Source: Mortierella sp. BCC40632
Taxonomy: Eukaryota; Mortierellomycota; Mortierellomycetes; Mortierellales; Mortierellaceae
Reading direction: 5' to 3'
Length of the DNA stretch: 64,000 nucleotides
NCBI GenBank assembly: GCA_011634665.1
Contig: WAEK01000007.1
Coordinates: forward strand, 2,142,501-2,206,500
The notes beneath the pieces were generated by a model. The model was not told the DNA's origin, made no database searches, and saw only the letters and a list, made by a program, of their open reading frames with translations. Below are positions 1-12,400 of this stretch, piece by piece (position 1 is the first letter of the stretch; each line of letters starts with the position of its first letter). The position numbers and the translations under genes are program-made.

Positions 1-376
1 ATATATATATATATAGAGAGCTCGTATTTAGTCTCACGCCCCCCAAGCTTTCTCTTCCTCTTCCTTTCTCCATCGTTCTATCTCTTCTCCTTTACCCTAA
101 TGCTCCTCTTGTCCATCTCATTCACTCTCCATTGTTTTCTTCTCTCTCTCGTCCCTTCTGCTCTCGTTAATTTCATTCTCTCCTCTCTCTCGCTCTCACT
201 CGCTCCTCATTTCACAATCTCTCTTTTATTCTCCATCCGATCGTTCATCATTCTCGCCGCTCTGACCCCTTCCTCTGCGTTGCCATCCATTCCATCTAAA
301 CCACAGCCCTTTTTATTTTCTCCGCTCGGCCCTTCTCCTCCTATTTCTCATTGCCGTCGGCTTGACCATTGACAGC
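1..376 (+). promoter_or_regulatory. Pyrimidine-rich leader upstream of the G-alpha gene
   Basis: The stretch starts with an (AT) run of about 16 bases and then becomes strongly C/T-rich, with repeated tctctc and ttcctc tracts, up to the ATG at 377. Similar CT-rich tracts precede the fucosyltransferase, TRP4 and both kinase copies, so this is probably core promoter and 5' UTR of this genome. No coding sequence is supported; the open frames here are low-complexity Leu/Ser strings. Confidence 0.5.
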
Positions 377-778
377 ATGGACCCTTCGGCATCCAACTCG
401 ACCACACATACTTCTATCACAGCCGCCTCTCCCTCCGGCAGCCCCAGCGCCACTCCAGGAGCACATTCGATCAGTGCTGCACAACCGCAGGGTAGCAATG
501 CCGCCGCGGGATCACCCGGGGGCCGTGGAGAGCAGCGCAAGGCCAAGTCCGTGAGTGACGCCATCGATCGGGCACTTCGGGCGGACAGAGAGCGGATGCA
601 GAAGGAACGTGGTGCAAAACTATTGATTCTTGGTAAGTCTTTTTTTTTTCTCCTACCTCGCTCTTTGTCTCTCTCTCCCTCTCTATCTCTCTATCTCTCT
701 CCTTTGCGTGGGCGTATATCTCTTTCTTTCGGATTGGAATAATTGAAAGTGATAAAGAGAAAGAAGAGGTCCCAGAAC

Positions 779-810
<32 letters not shown>

Positions 811-818
811 ATGAGAAA

Positions 819-869
<51 letters not shown>

Positions 870-2130
870 TGAGAAGGGGTTCACAAGGGGGTCGCGAGGG
901 GTCGAAAAGAGCGAGAAACGAGACGAAGCCATGTCTGCATGGAAGAATGAGAGCCAACAACAGCCAGCCCTCCTCCTTCCCTTTGAACTCGCCATTCCTG
1001 TGTCCCTTTGGGTCCTCATCCTAAAGGTCCTATCCTACTTGCCCTGACCCTTTGGGGTCCTACTGCTCCCCGTTTGTCCCTGCCCCACCCCTGGTTGGCG
1101 TCTCCTCGCTTCTCCTTCTCCTCCGCCTCCGACGGGAGGCCGCCCTGACAGTCGAGAATGCGGATGTACGCAAATGTTAATTCAGGAACAGCTCTGGTAG
1201 ACGGACAACGGGGAAAAAAAAATTGAAAACTTGGGCAAGGCAAGGAGAGAATAAGAGGGAAAGAAAAAGGATAAGAGAGGGTCATAGCAGCACAGTGCAT
1301 GCCGCAGTGCCTCTCTTTCTCTCTCTCTTTCGCTTGCGTTAGCCCAGATGTGTATCGTAGTTCGCACACCTGGCGCATCTCTTGTAGACATGGAGAACAA
1401 AGAGGCACGGGTGCGCGACAAGATGCGCCGAACGACCGGGGTGCACCCAGTTGTGACCCATTGGACCTGCAGTTGGGCTCGTCGCTGCCCAAGTAAGGAT
1501 GGGATGGGATGAAGAGAAAAAAAAACGACAACGACGACAAGGACAAGGACAAGGACAAGAGGAGGCGTGCGTGTATGTGTATGTGTCTGTGTATTCTGTC
1601 CAGTGTGCATGTGTGTGAGCGGACAAGGGGAAGGCGTCGCCATGGCAATGGCGATGGTATTGGCAACAGCAACAGCAATAACAGCAAGTGGAAACAGTAG
1701 TGGTAATATCGGCAGAAGCAATACACCATCTCCCCTTTCTCTCTCTCTTTCTCCATACACAGATGCACCAACGCACACAACGGCGGGACACAGGGTACGC
1801 GCGCGCACTCAGAACCGATGGCCAAATAATGCTCGCAGGACCAAAACTGCAAACGAGACTGCAGTCAAGGCTGCAGACCGTGCAGGCGATCGCGCCCTGT
1901 GGCCACGAGAGCGACCAAGGGGCAACAAAGAGAGGAAGGGCAGGGTGATACGGGCCGGGGATTCGAGCCATTCATTATTTGAGTATGACAAGAGTCCAAG
2001 GAAGAGCGAGAGTGAAAGAGACGAGAGAGTAAGAGAGTTTTTTTCCGTTTTGCTGCACGTTGTCATGGTGCATCGCAGCAGGGGGTGTGTTGTTGATGTT
2101 GTTGATGCTATTGTTGTGTGTTTATGAGTG

Positions 2131-2172
<42 letters not shown>

Positions 2173-5100
2173 TGTGTGTGTGTGTGTGTCATCCCCGCCC
2201 GGTGTGTGAACTCGCCTCTCTCTGGCCAGTTGGGTAGGCTTTTTTTTTTTTTTTTTTTTTTTTTTGGCTCAGTGCCACGCGGCATTTGTATGTATCACGC
2301 ATAACTTAAAAGGATATCCCATCGACATTGCTATCTCTCTCTCTTTATCTTTTTTCTTTTCTTTTCTTCAATGAAGAAAGAGAGCAAGAAAATGAGAGAG
2401 AAGAGAGAAAGAAAGAAAGAAAGAAAGAAATAAGTGAAAGGTTTGCAGCACAAACACAACAAGAGAATGAGGGAAAGAAAGAAAAAGAGCACAGTGTGAT
2501 GATGATGGAGATCCTCGCAGCCATTGTTCGCTGCATCTCTCTCGCATTGCATCTCGCACACACTCTCTCTTTCTCTCTTTCTCTCTCTTTTATCTCACTC
2601 TCTCGTATTGACTCTTGGGAAAAGGGATACAAAGGCAATGCATGCAGTGGCTAACCCACACCCTGCCTGCATACCTTTCCATTGCTTTCTCTCTCTTTCT
2701 CCCTCATTCTCCCTCATTCTTTCTCGTCTCCATTCACTATTCCTTCTTTATAACCCCATTTCACTTCACTCCCTTACATGAGGCAAAGAGACTGAATATT
2801 GAGGACAGAGTGGTGTCCAAAGGAGAAAAAAAAAAAAAAAGATTTGAACCTAATCAAGGGGTCAAACCTTAGGGGAGAACATATCTAAAAGAGGCGATGA
2901 GAGTGTGTAATTGACGGGAAGGCTAGAGACTACCCAACGGAAAAAGCGGGGCTCCACTCTTGAAAGAAAGAAAGAGAGAGTGTCACTGGCATTTGAAGCA
3001 TCTGTCTAGTGAAGGAGCAAAAAGAAACAGAATCAACAAGCGAGGAGACAGTGGCAGTAACAATTGCGGGCGAATTAGTTTATTGTCATTCTTTCTCTTC
3101 TCTTTCGCAAACACACACACACACACACACACTCTCTCTCTCTCTCTCTTTTCCTCTCTCTGCTTGACGTTGGAATGTTCTCTTTGTACCTCCCTCTTCA
3201 TACCGTTTCCGTCCGGCCGTACCAATCGGCCAATTGGTCTAGAGAAAGAAAGAGTGTGTGAGAGAGGCCTCCATCTATTCCAAACCACAGCTTTGGATCC
3301 CAGTCTTCCCTCTTTCCTATCCCCTTTCCTTATTCCCTTTCACCACTCTCCTCGTGTCCTCGTGCCACGCTAATCCGAAACGTGTTTGTTATCCAAATTA
3401 CCACACAGGTCCTTCCGAGACGGGCAAGACCACCGTCCTGAAGCAGCTCAAGCTGCTCTATGGTCGAAAGGGTCTCGAGGCCGAACGCCAGACCTACCGG
3501 CGAGTGGTTCATCTCAATGCTATGAAAGCCATCCAGGCCCTCTGCTACGGTCTCCAACGGGCTAACATCCCACTCGAGACCATTGAGAACATTGCTCATC
3601 TCGAGACGGTCATGCGACTCGAATCGACTCTGAAGCGGTACTCGATCACGTCGATTGGCTTCACCAACCCGGCTATCCCTCGCAAGATTACAGATGCCAA
3701 GGCCGAGACGGACATGTTCCTCGAGATGGTGCCTGCGATCAAGGCTCTTTGGTCCGATGGTGGTATCCAGGAAACCTTCCGCGTTGGCCAGAATCTCAAT
3801 CTTCAAGATTCTGCAAAATAGTATGTAAACCTTTTCTTTGGGGAAGGTCTTTTTTTTTTGGGTACCAACTGGCAAAGATCTGGTATCGGGAGGAAAAGAG
3901 ATGTCTCCTGATCTTATTTTAATGACATCTCTCTCCCTCTTCTCTCTCTCTCTCTTTCATTCTCTGCATTAGTTTCTTGGACTCGATTGACCGGATTGCA
4001 GAACCCAACTACACACCTACAGACAACGATATTCTCCAAGCCCGTGTTAGGACCTTGGCCGTGTCGGAACATCTTTTTAACATTGACGGTGTCAACTACC
4101 GGTAAAAAAAAAAAAAAAAAAAATCGGGAAAGTTGTCATCAGTTCTTTTTTCTATTCTTTTTTTTTTTTCTTCTGTCCTTTTTGCTGAGAAAAAAAAAAA
4201 AAAGGTGAAACAGCAAGGGGAGGTGGAGAAAAGCAAGGGGGGGTGAGTGAGTGAAGGGGTTGGTTTTTTTTTTGGCGACAGGGGTGTTGTCGCTTTATCT
4301 CATCGTTAATGGGACATACATGCATGGATTGCATGCATGCACTCTTTTTCTGAGTAAATTAGACAGTTCTGACAAACTCACTTTCTTTCTCTTCTCTTTC
4401 TCTTTGACGCGTGATACAAAAAAAAAAAAAAAACCATTCCTTAGGATCTACGATGTCGGTGGCCAGAAATCACTACGGCGGTATTGGGCGTAAGTACTCT
4501 CGGGGTTTTGCTCTTCCTCCGGGACGACGAGTCAGGAGGGAAAAATAGAGCGTGTATGTGTGAGTGGGGGGAGTGGAAAGAGGGAAAGAGAAAGCTAGGC
4601 TGGGAAACAAATTTCAGTCCATTTCAACAGCCAATAACGCCAAAGCACGCAAAAAAGAGTGAATGAGTGAGTGAGTGAGTGAAAAAGAAGCCACGGGAAG
4701 ACTAGCCAATTCATTCTTCTTTGCTCTTTTATTCAGAAAAGCAAAGAAGAGTTGCTCGGGAGTGCTTACCCGCTTTGGGGGAAACAGGGGTCCATTCATT
4801 CGTAAATAAGAGCAGCCAGGAACACATTGACAGGACCAACATCAACAACAAATGGTGCAAAAGTGCGAGAGGAAAAAGGGAGAGGGAGATGCAGGTCTCT
4901 TCTACTACCGACATATCCTTCGCAGAGGTTTAGCTGCAGGTCGAATAAGCATGCATGCATGGGCGTCTCTATGGTATAAGGCAACCGACGTCATTCCCTC
5001 CCCTTCCCCTCCCTCCCCCACTAAGGGCTTCTTAAACTGCAGGTGTCGCAATAGCGACAGTCTAAAACAGAGCCATCCTTTATTCTGGAAAAGATGTCAC

Positions 5101-6249
5101 GCCTTTAGGGATTCGGGAGAGAGTAGGATACCAAGCGGTCATCCCATGTCTTTTTTTATCCACCACAATTGTGGAAGACCGGAGGAGAGAGCGAGAGAGA
5201 AGGTCAAAAAGAGATCGGGTGGAGCAATGTGGCTCCTGTGGGCGATCCATGTTACATTTCTCAATGTGGTACAACCAAATATTTGGGATGGAGAGGGAAG
5301 GGGTCATCCCCTTGGGCTCTCGACCCGAAGAGTAAAAAAGACTAAACTCTTTATATATTTTGGATCTCGAATAGGCCATACTTTGATGACGTGAATGCCA
5401 TCATCTTTATGGTAGCCATCTCAGCCTTTGACCAACAATGCGAGGACGACGAGCGGTTGAACCGGTTAGAGGACTGTATCTCGTTGTTCAACTCGATTGC
5501 GAACCACAAGCTGTTCGAGACAACGTCCTTCATCCTTTTCCTCAACAAGATTGATATCTTTCAACAAAAACTCGAGGCTGGCTCGTTGGTCTCGACGCAT
5601 TTCCCTGATTTCCGGGGACCCAATGATTATGTGAACACGACCATGTTCTTCCAACACAAGTTCTTGACTCAATGCAAGGACACAGCGAAGCAGGTCTATA
5701 CCCATTTCACACACGCCACGGTAAGGAAGCTTACATTTTTTTTTTTTTTTTTTTAATTGAACAGACACGGGGAGAAAGTGGACAGGTCAACAGGAAGGGG
5801 AAGGAAGGGGGGATCGTTCTGTGCCAAAAAAAAAAAATTGAATCTGCAAAAGCCTTGTGGTGACACAAGGCCACCACAACACGTGGTTTGTCCTACCATG
5901 TCCCAGCAAAAAAAAAAAAAAAAAAAAAAAAGATAATTATTTTTTATACCCAGTGAGATTGAATGAGATCATTCCGTAGGATAGAGGGTCTCTGTCTCTG
6001 GGAAAGAGTACAGATAATAAGGAAAAGGACAGGGGACAGGGAGAGGAGAGTACCAATCGGCAGGATAACAGAGTGTAAATGTATATTGAAGATCACTGGG
6101 GTTTCTTTTAACACAACTTGCTCATCTCACTCCTTTTCCTCTTTTCCTGGAATCAAAACGTATAGGATACAAACCAGATGCGGGTCATTGTTGTGGCCGT
6201 GAACGCGATTGTCCAACGCTTGAATCTCCGCAGCTCTGGGCTCTTGTAA
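377..6249 (+). CDS. Heterotrimeric G protein alpha subunit, atypical
   Basis: GTPase switch that couples membrane receptors to intracellular effectors. The model has six exons: 377-632, 3409-3820, 3973-4101, 4445-4489, 5375-5720 and 6166-6249. All junctions are GT/AG and in phase, giving 423 residues. G-box motifs are in order: P-loop GPSETGKT (86-93), switch I ARVRT (R247, T250), DVGGQ with catalytic Gln (269-273), NKID (338-341) and a THATDT element equivalent to TCAT (about 393-398). The C-terminus ends RSSGLL. Oddities: about 50 extra low-complexity residues at the N-terminus; no MG at the start, so the usual N-myristoylation glycine is missing; a P-loop with Thr for the usual Ser in ESGKS; and Ser at -4 where pertussis-toxin-sensitive subunits have Cys. 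Intron 1 (2,776 nt) is very long for a fungus and full of microsatellites. The ATG at 377 is the first in the open frame. Family assignment is firm; subfamily is not. Confidence 0.93.
633..3408 (+). other. 2.8-kb first intron of the G-alpha gene, microsatellite-rich
   Basis: It is bounded by gtaagt after codon 85 and cacacag before the rest of the P-loop. It holds an A-run near 779-803, (GA) near 823-858, a (GT) tract near 2131-2189, a T-run near 2240-2264 and mixed CT/GA tracts. Open frames inside it translate to low-complexity peptides. I see no conserved protein or RNA in it. Confidence 0.8.
2131..2189. repeat. (GT)n microsatellite in G-alpha intron 1
   Basis: Near-perfect GT dinucleotide run with two A interruptions. 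Its complement gives the spurious Thr-His repeat in an opposite-strand frame. Confidence 0.9.
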
Positions 6250-7447
6250 GAGTGAAAGAGACGGGGACTCTATTTCATCCTACGACACCTCTTTTCTTCT
6301 TCTTCTTCTTCTCTAAACAGCGATAGGCTTGAAGAAATGGATGAAGGGAGGAGAGAGTGATCGTGGTGATGCAGGACAAAAAGATGAACGAGGGGAAGAG
6401 GGGGGAAGGGAGAGCGACGGTATTGACTTTCTTCTTTATTATTGTTATTTTTTTCCTATTTCTATTACTATTGCTATATTTTTTTTTTTTTGATTCACTG
6501 GGTTCAACTTGGATCATGGGTAACCAAAGAACACACACACACACACGCGCAGACACACACACACACAGACACACGCACACACGCACACACAAAACAAAAG
6601 GAAAAAAAAGAAAAGAAAGGCTAGGAACCAAACAATTCAGTAGCTTTAATCCGCTACAGCATAATATGTACACCTCTTCTCCTCCTCCTTCCCGCCCTAC
6701 CACCCTCCCCTTTCTTTTTTGACGTCCCCTGTCCTTCTACCTCCAAATTCGGACCAAAGAATGAATGAATGAATAAAAAAAAAATTATAATATACATCCA
6801 TTTTGAAACCCAAAGAATTGCCTTTTTTTTTATTATTCGGGGAAACACTATTGTTTGCTTTGACTTACAGTGTAAAGTTGGGGAAAGAGAGAGGAGAAAG
6901 TGGCATAATGCATGGAGCATGAATGCATGAGTAGTTAGGACGACCTTGGAGCAAAATGAGAAGGAGAAAGTGCAGGAGCAAAGAATAGGGAGGAGGAGGA
7001 GGGGCTGGAGAAAGCTATTGAGCACAAAAAAAAAATCCAAACGGGATAGCTTTTTGGATTTCTAGTCTCGTAAAAAAAAAAAAAGATTTCGGTCTCTCTA
7101 GTAAAGTTGCATACTCAGCATTCTTGACCTTCGATTCAAACATAGAAAGATAGAGAGAGAGAGAGAGAAGAGAAAGCAGATAGTTTGTGCAAATGAACAG
7201 GGAGAATCAAGAAAGAATAAAAGAAGGTTGCGGAGGAAATTCCTTTGAGTCATGGGATAGTTGTGGGTCCGAGAGTGAAAAGCTGAACACCAAGATAAAG
7301 TGTAGGGGGGCAAGAGAGAGAATGGAATAGAAGGGAGAAAAGGCTGTTTCCATCTTTGGAGGCGGAGCAAAAAAATGGGGCCAAGGGCTCAAGTAGTGGG
7401 AGAGTGCCTCAACGTGTGAGAGTAAGAGGAAAGAGAAGGAGGGGGGG

Positions 7448-7484
<37 letters not shown>

Positions 7485-7839
7485 AGAGAGCGTGTGTGGG
7501 ACAACTGATGTGAAATCTTGTGATCAATAGGATCCACAACTCGGTTCAGGGCTCCAAAAAAGAAATTCTTCTCAGTCCTTATTTTCTTTTTTTTTTTTTT
7601 TTTTTTTTTTTTGTGTGTGTCTCTCTTTTGCCACCTCCTCCACATGGTGTCTCAGTTCTCTTTGTGTTAACAAATAAAGGTCCCCTGGAGCAAAGTGTAA
7701 ATCATACCAAAGGGAAAAGAGAATGAATGGGTGAGGGGGAAGAGAAACTAACTTTTTCTTTCAGTTGAACTTTGTCTTTTTTCTTGATTCTTTGCCTTCT
7801 CTTCTGTTACTGAATCAACATTTCCATTTCCACCACATT

Positions 7840-7889
<50 letters not shown>

Positions 7890-9275
7890 CTTCACCTTTT
7901 TCTCCCCCTTCTTCTCCCTCCTGACCCTCCTTCCCTTCCCATCTTCACTCACTTACTTTATCCCGGACTCTTGCATGGGTGAAAAAGAGTACATTGACTC
8001 TTCCTCTTCGTCTCCAAATAATAGAAATGGAGGCTCTGGCAAAAAAATAAATAAAAATAAAAAAATAAAAAGATAGAGAAGGATCAAATGACACGATTTT
8101 GTGCAGCACGCCATGGAGAACATGAGCCGCGGAATGGCCTAAGATTGGATAGCCTCTTCCCTCCCCCCCCCCTCCTCTCCCTTTCCCTACCCCCTGAGCC
8201 ATACATTGGCGTCTCTCTCTATCTTTTCTCCTTGCCTCTCCCGTCTCCATCCTTATCCCCTACATGTAGTCGAAAGAAGAAAATAACTTCAATGTTAGGT
8301 GCATCACGTACCAACGTGCAGCTCCGTCGAATATTTCTATTTGGCCAATAAACGCAAGATATCAATAACGACAGAGTGGGGAGGAGGAGAGAAAGGGTGC
8401 ACATGGGCAAGAAAGAAAGAGGCAGTAAAGAGAGGAATGTATGTATGCGCGTGTTTGTATTGTGGAGAGGGGGGGATGAGGGGATGGGAGGACGAGAAGG
8501 GGGGGGGGGAATAGAGTGAGTTTTTTGTGGTCCTTTCTTCCCAGTTTCCTGCAATGAGGCCATTTTCCCTTTTCACTCGCTCTCTCTCCGTTGTGACACT
8601 TTCGCATTGTATAAAGTAACCATTGATCATGGGTGCGACCTTTTCTTTTCTTTTTCTTCCTTCCTTCCTTCTTTCTTTCACTCTCCCTCCACAAACACGC
8701 ACGCATATCAACTTACAGGCATATAAACACATGTCCCATCTGAGCCATCCCTTTCTCAGGTAGGTTGCACCATGTGTCAAGTTCCCCGACTCAATTCCGT
8801 TTCTGTTTTCGTTTTCGTTTTCGATTTCGTATTTCGTATTAAAAAAAAAAAAAATTTATTTAAAGGGTTTTTCGTAAATGTAACAGGGGGGTGGGGGATA
8901 GGGGATGGGAAGAGCGAGTCAAAAAGGGAAAAAGGTGGGGGGGGGGAGGACAACTAAGCTACATCTCGGAACTACTATAGCAAAGTGAATACCAACTGGG
9001 AAAAAAAAAAAAAAAAAAAAAAAAAGATAAGAGAGGATTTTGGAGAAGAGGGAGTATTTTTTTTTTTTTTTTGCTGCACACGCATACGTGTGTACATGGC
9101 AAATAAGGAACTAAGTGCTAGCAATGGAAAGAAAAGGAAGAGAGGTATGAAGAAATAGGGAAAAGCATAACAACGATTGAAGTGGGGCTTGCTGTATCTT
9201 AATGAAAGAACAAATGAATGAAAGAAAAAGCATCAGGCGAGGCATGGAATAAAGGCAAGTAAAGCAAATGAAGCG

Positions 9276-9306
<31 letters not shown>

Positions 9307-9465
9307 AGAAAAAAAAGAAAGAAAATAGAAAACACACAGACACAATGGCGGCTAAGTGAATCATGCAAATAGGAGGAGACCCTGTCCAGAAGGTCAGGCG
9401 GCGCCCCTTGACCTTTGAATAAAGGCCTAATAAAATAGCGGAAAAAAGGATCAGCATTGTACCGG
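6250..9465. other. Low-complexity intergenic region
   Basis: About 3.2 kb between two convergent genes (G-alpha and exportin-T). It contains (AC) near 6532-6590, (GA) near 7449-7491, A/T homopolymers near 7588-7612, 7861-7889, 9001-9025 and 9274-9304, and purine- or pyrimidine-rich stretches. All open frames are biased strings (Leu/Ser/Phe or Arg/Glu/Lys). I see no supportable gene or RNA. Confidence 0.6.
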
Positions 9466-9477
9466 TTAGTGAACCTG

Positions 9478-12400
9478 TCAATCATCCTAGTTTACACTCA
9501 GATGCAAAAAGAGGGGTTGCTGGCGGATCAACTCACCTGGAAGAACTTTTTGAATTGCTTAGCATCCAATTGCTGCAAAGCCTGGACGTACTCTTGGCTC
9601 AACTCCACGGGACAATTGAGTGAGGGCAGGTACACTTGGCTCAAATAACTCAAGAAGGTCTGGCCCTGCTTCAAAACGATAGCCTTCTGCAGACCTGCAA
9701 TCTCGCCCAAAATCAACATGGTCTGTCCATCGGCCAAATCGAAAGTTGGCTTCATAGGGACCTCGAACGTGATCCTCACAATGTGTTCATACAAAAACTG
9801 GTAGAATCCAGGGGCCTCGGGACGATCTCCGTTTCCTTCAGACCCCGTTGATGTGCCATTGCTACCATGCCCAGCCCCTCCTGCTGGATCAGCGCTTCCC
9901 ATAAAGCTGAATCCTGAGGTCGATCCACTACCATTCATCGAGGTTCCATTGAGACCCTGAAGTCCGTTCGCCGCGGGAGGGAGCGCACCACGCGACGACT
10001 CGCCTTGACCACCCCACGAATTGACTGCCTTGAGTAGAATACCAAATGCAGACCGGCTGACTGGAATGTCAGACATATCCTGAGCATAATGGAGTACACT
10101 CTGCAATACAATGTTCAGATGGGGGCCGTTCACTAAATAACAGGAAAAAAAAAAAAGCCAAAGAGTCAGTTTAAGGAGCAGGGCTTCAAGTCTTTTTTTT
10201 AACATATCCCAATTTCTCACGGTCTCCCTAACTGTTCCCTTCCACTTACATTCTGTGCACAAGACGCCCTCCAACTCCGACGAAAACAGACCCATCAAGA
10301 AGGATAGATAGCTCTTTCTCAATTCGACAAGAGCCATAGCCTCATCCGTACCACTAGGGACCTGTTCCAAAAAGAAAAACACTTTTTGCACCAAGGGAAA
10401 GAGAAGCTCATTCAGGATTGGCATGATTGTCGACTTGAACTTATGAGCCACCTGACCCATGAAGGGCAAGAATTCGGCCAACTCCATAATTGAACACTCC
10501 TGCAATAATCCCGTGATCAATGTCGGCATGTAGGGTTGAGCTTCCTGACCAAGACAGTTAATCAATCGTCCAAACGTGAATCGGGCTGCGGACCGAATCA
10601 CCTGAGAACGTGAAAGAGTCTCTAAGGCAATCAAGGTAATCTCAGCAACTTGCTTAAAGATTGGGACACAAGGGCCTGGACCATGAGTGGTAGATCGCTT
10701 GGTAGTCGCGTCTGGGAAACCCTTGGCAATGCTTCCGAGTGCCATCAATCGATGGCGGAGCATCCAGACTGTCTCCAGGTCCCGATACCGACCCGTTCCC
10801 GCGAGAACAGGTGTGCTTCCACCGACAGGCCCATTGACCGCCGTCTGGATAGAACGACACGCCTCCAGGCTCTGTTGAATCTCGGACAGGAACGGGTTCA
10901 CAACCACAGTAAGATACTCAAACTGTTGCTGCGCGGGTATAGATTCTTGCGAGATCAAGAGTCCCACAGCCTCAAAGAGATAGGTTTTGGTGTCAAATGT
11001 TGAGTCCTTGAATGTGGTCAGATCAAAGTCGGGGGCCAGTGGATTAGGTAGATTGGCCTCAATAGTGAGCACATCTTGAATACTGCCCAAGACTGACTGG
11101 ATATAGGGTGCCAGCTTGGACTTGAGCTCCTTCACAAAGCGCCAGAACAAGTACCAGGCACGAGTGCGGTTCGCCGCCATGGGATGATGAAGTCCACGGG
11201 CGTCTACAAAGGCCTCCAGGACCTCGAGGATACAGTCCTGTCGAATTTCGAAAAAGTTGGAGTAGCGGCACACAATCTCAAAAAAGTTGGCCGAGACAGA
11301 GGGATGAGGGTAGGCAGAAACACCGCTCTTGACCATCTCATAGAGACATTCGCCCAGAGGAGTGAGTGGATCGCCCACCTGAGGAGTTGGGTGAACCACT
11401 CTGCCTCCGTTTGCTCCCACTCCAGCAGCCGTGACAGCGAACTGAGGCACTCCCTTGATCACCTCACCATAGAGATAAAGAAGATAGAGCGCCAACTCCA
11501 AGTCTCTCCAATCTGAGGTGGTGGCGGACCCTGCCGCTTTTTGGCTGACATAGGTGGTCAACGTAGCGGTGACTGCAGAGTGGAGGAAACTGGTGGTCAA
11601 GCTTGCTGAGAGGGTTGCAATCTGGTCATAGAATCGCTTGAGCTCCCGACGGAACTCCAGAAAGTTGAGCATATCTTCATCCGCGATTGATTCCTCGCCA
11701 ATAGTGCCCACAGACTCCTGACCTCCCGCAATAGCGACGCAGACCCATTCCATGTCTTCACCATACTTCATCTTCAAGACAATTGATTCCAGGATTTGGC
11801 GCAAAATCTCTTTTTGCTCCTGAGGCAACGTTCCAGTTGCCTTTTTGATTGTCCTGAAGATATTAAGGGTCTCTCTCAAGAATCCAAAGACAGCCTCCGA
11901 GACCTCATAATCTTCATCTCTTAAGAATTGAAGGAGAATGGGAACAAGGTGTGAGACATGAGTGTAGGCAGTTAGATTAGCGTTGGGAGGGTAGTTCGGG
12001 TTGGTGGGAGTGCTAGTTTCTTGCCAAATGGGGCACAACTGGAGTCCTAGGTTGTTGACGAGTCTAGCCACTCTCTGACGGAAATCGGCATCGGACTAAA
12101 TTCATTGGTCATCCAAAAAAAAGACAATCGCAAATTAGAGATTGGCCATTGCACATAAAATATAGCCACTAACTAGGACAAGCAAAAATAAAATAAAATA
12201 AAAAAGAAAATAGAGCACTTACGGTAATGTCAATCTGTTGCAAGACCTCAATCACTCCAAGGACACTAATGAGCTGCAGTTTGTCCATTGGCTTCATTCC
12301 TTTCTTGATAATATCAGTTAGGCAGTCTGCGGCTGCTGTTCGGATAGGGGTCGACATCAAAAAACTGTAGATCAAGGACACGAAACGCTCATTGACAATA

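Noticed and set aside
471..1019. Long open frames rich in Leu/Ser or Arg/Glu across microsatellites (also at 2328-2654, 34709-35317, 36137-36527, 38179-38520 and others)
   Set aside because: They are translations of (CT)/(GA) and homopolymer runs in any frame, with no family features and no coding texture.
10133..10249. Continuous coding through 10133-10249 in exportin-T
   Set aside because: The segment starts with gtaagt and ends with tttag on the coding strand, is 117 nt and stop-free, and inserts a Lys/Leu/Phe-rich stretch absent from the family. It is a 3n intron.
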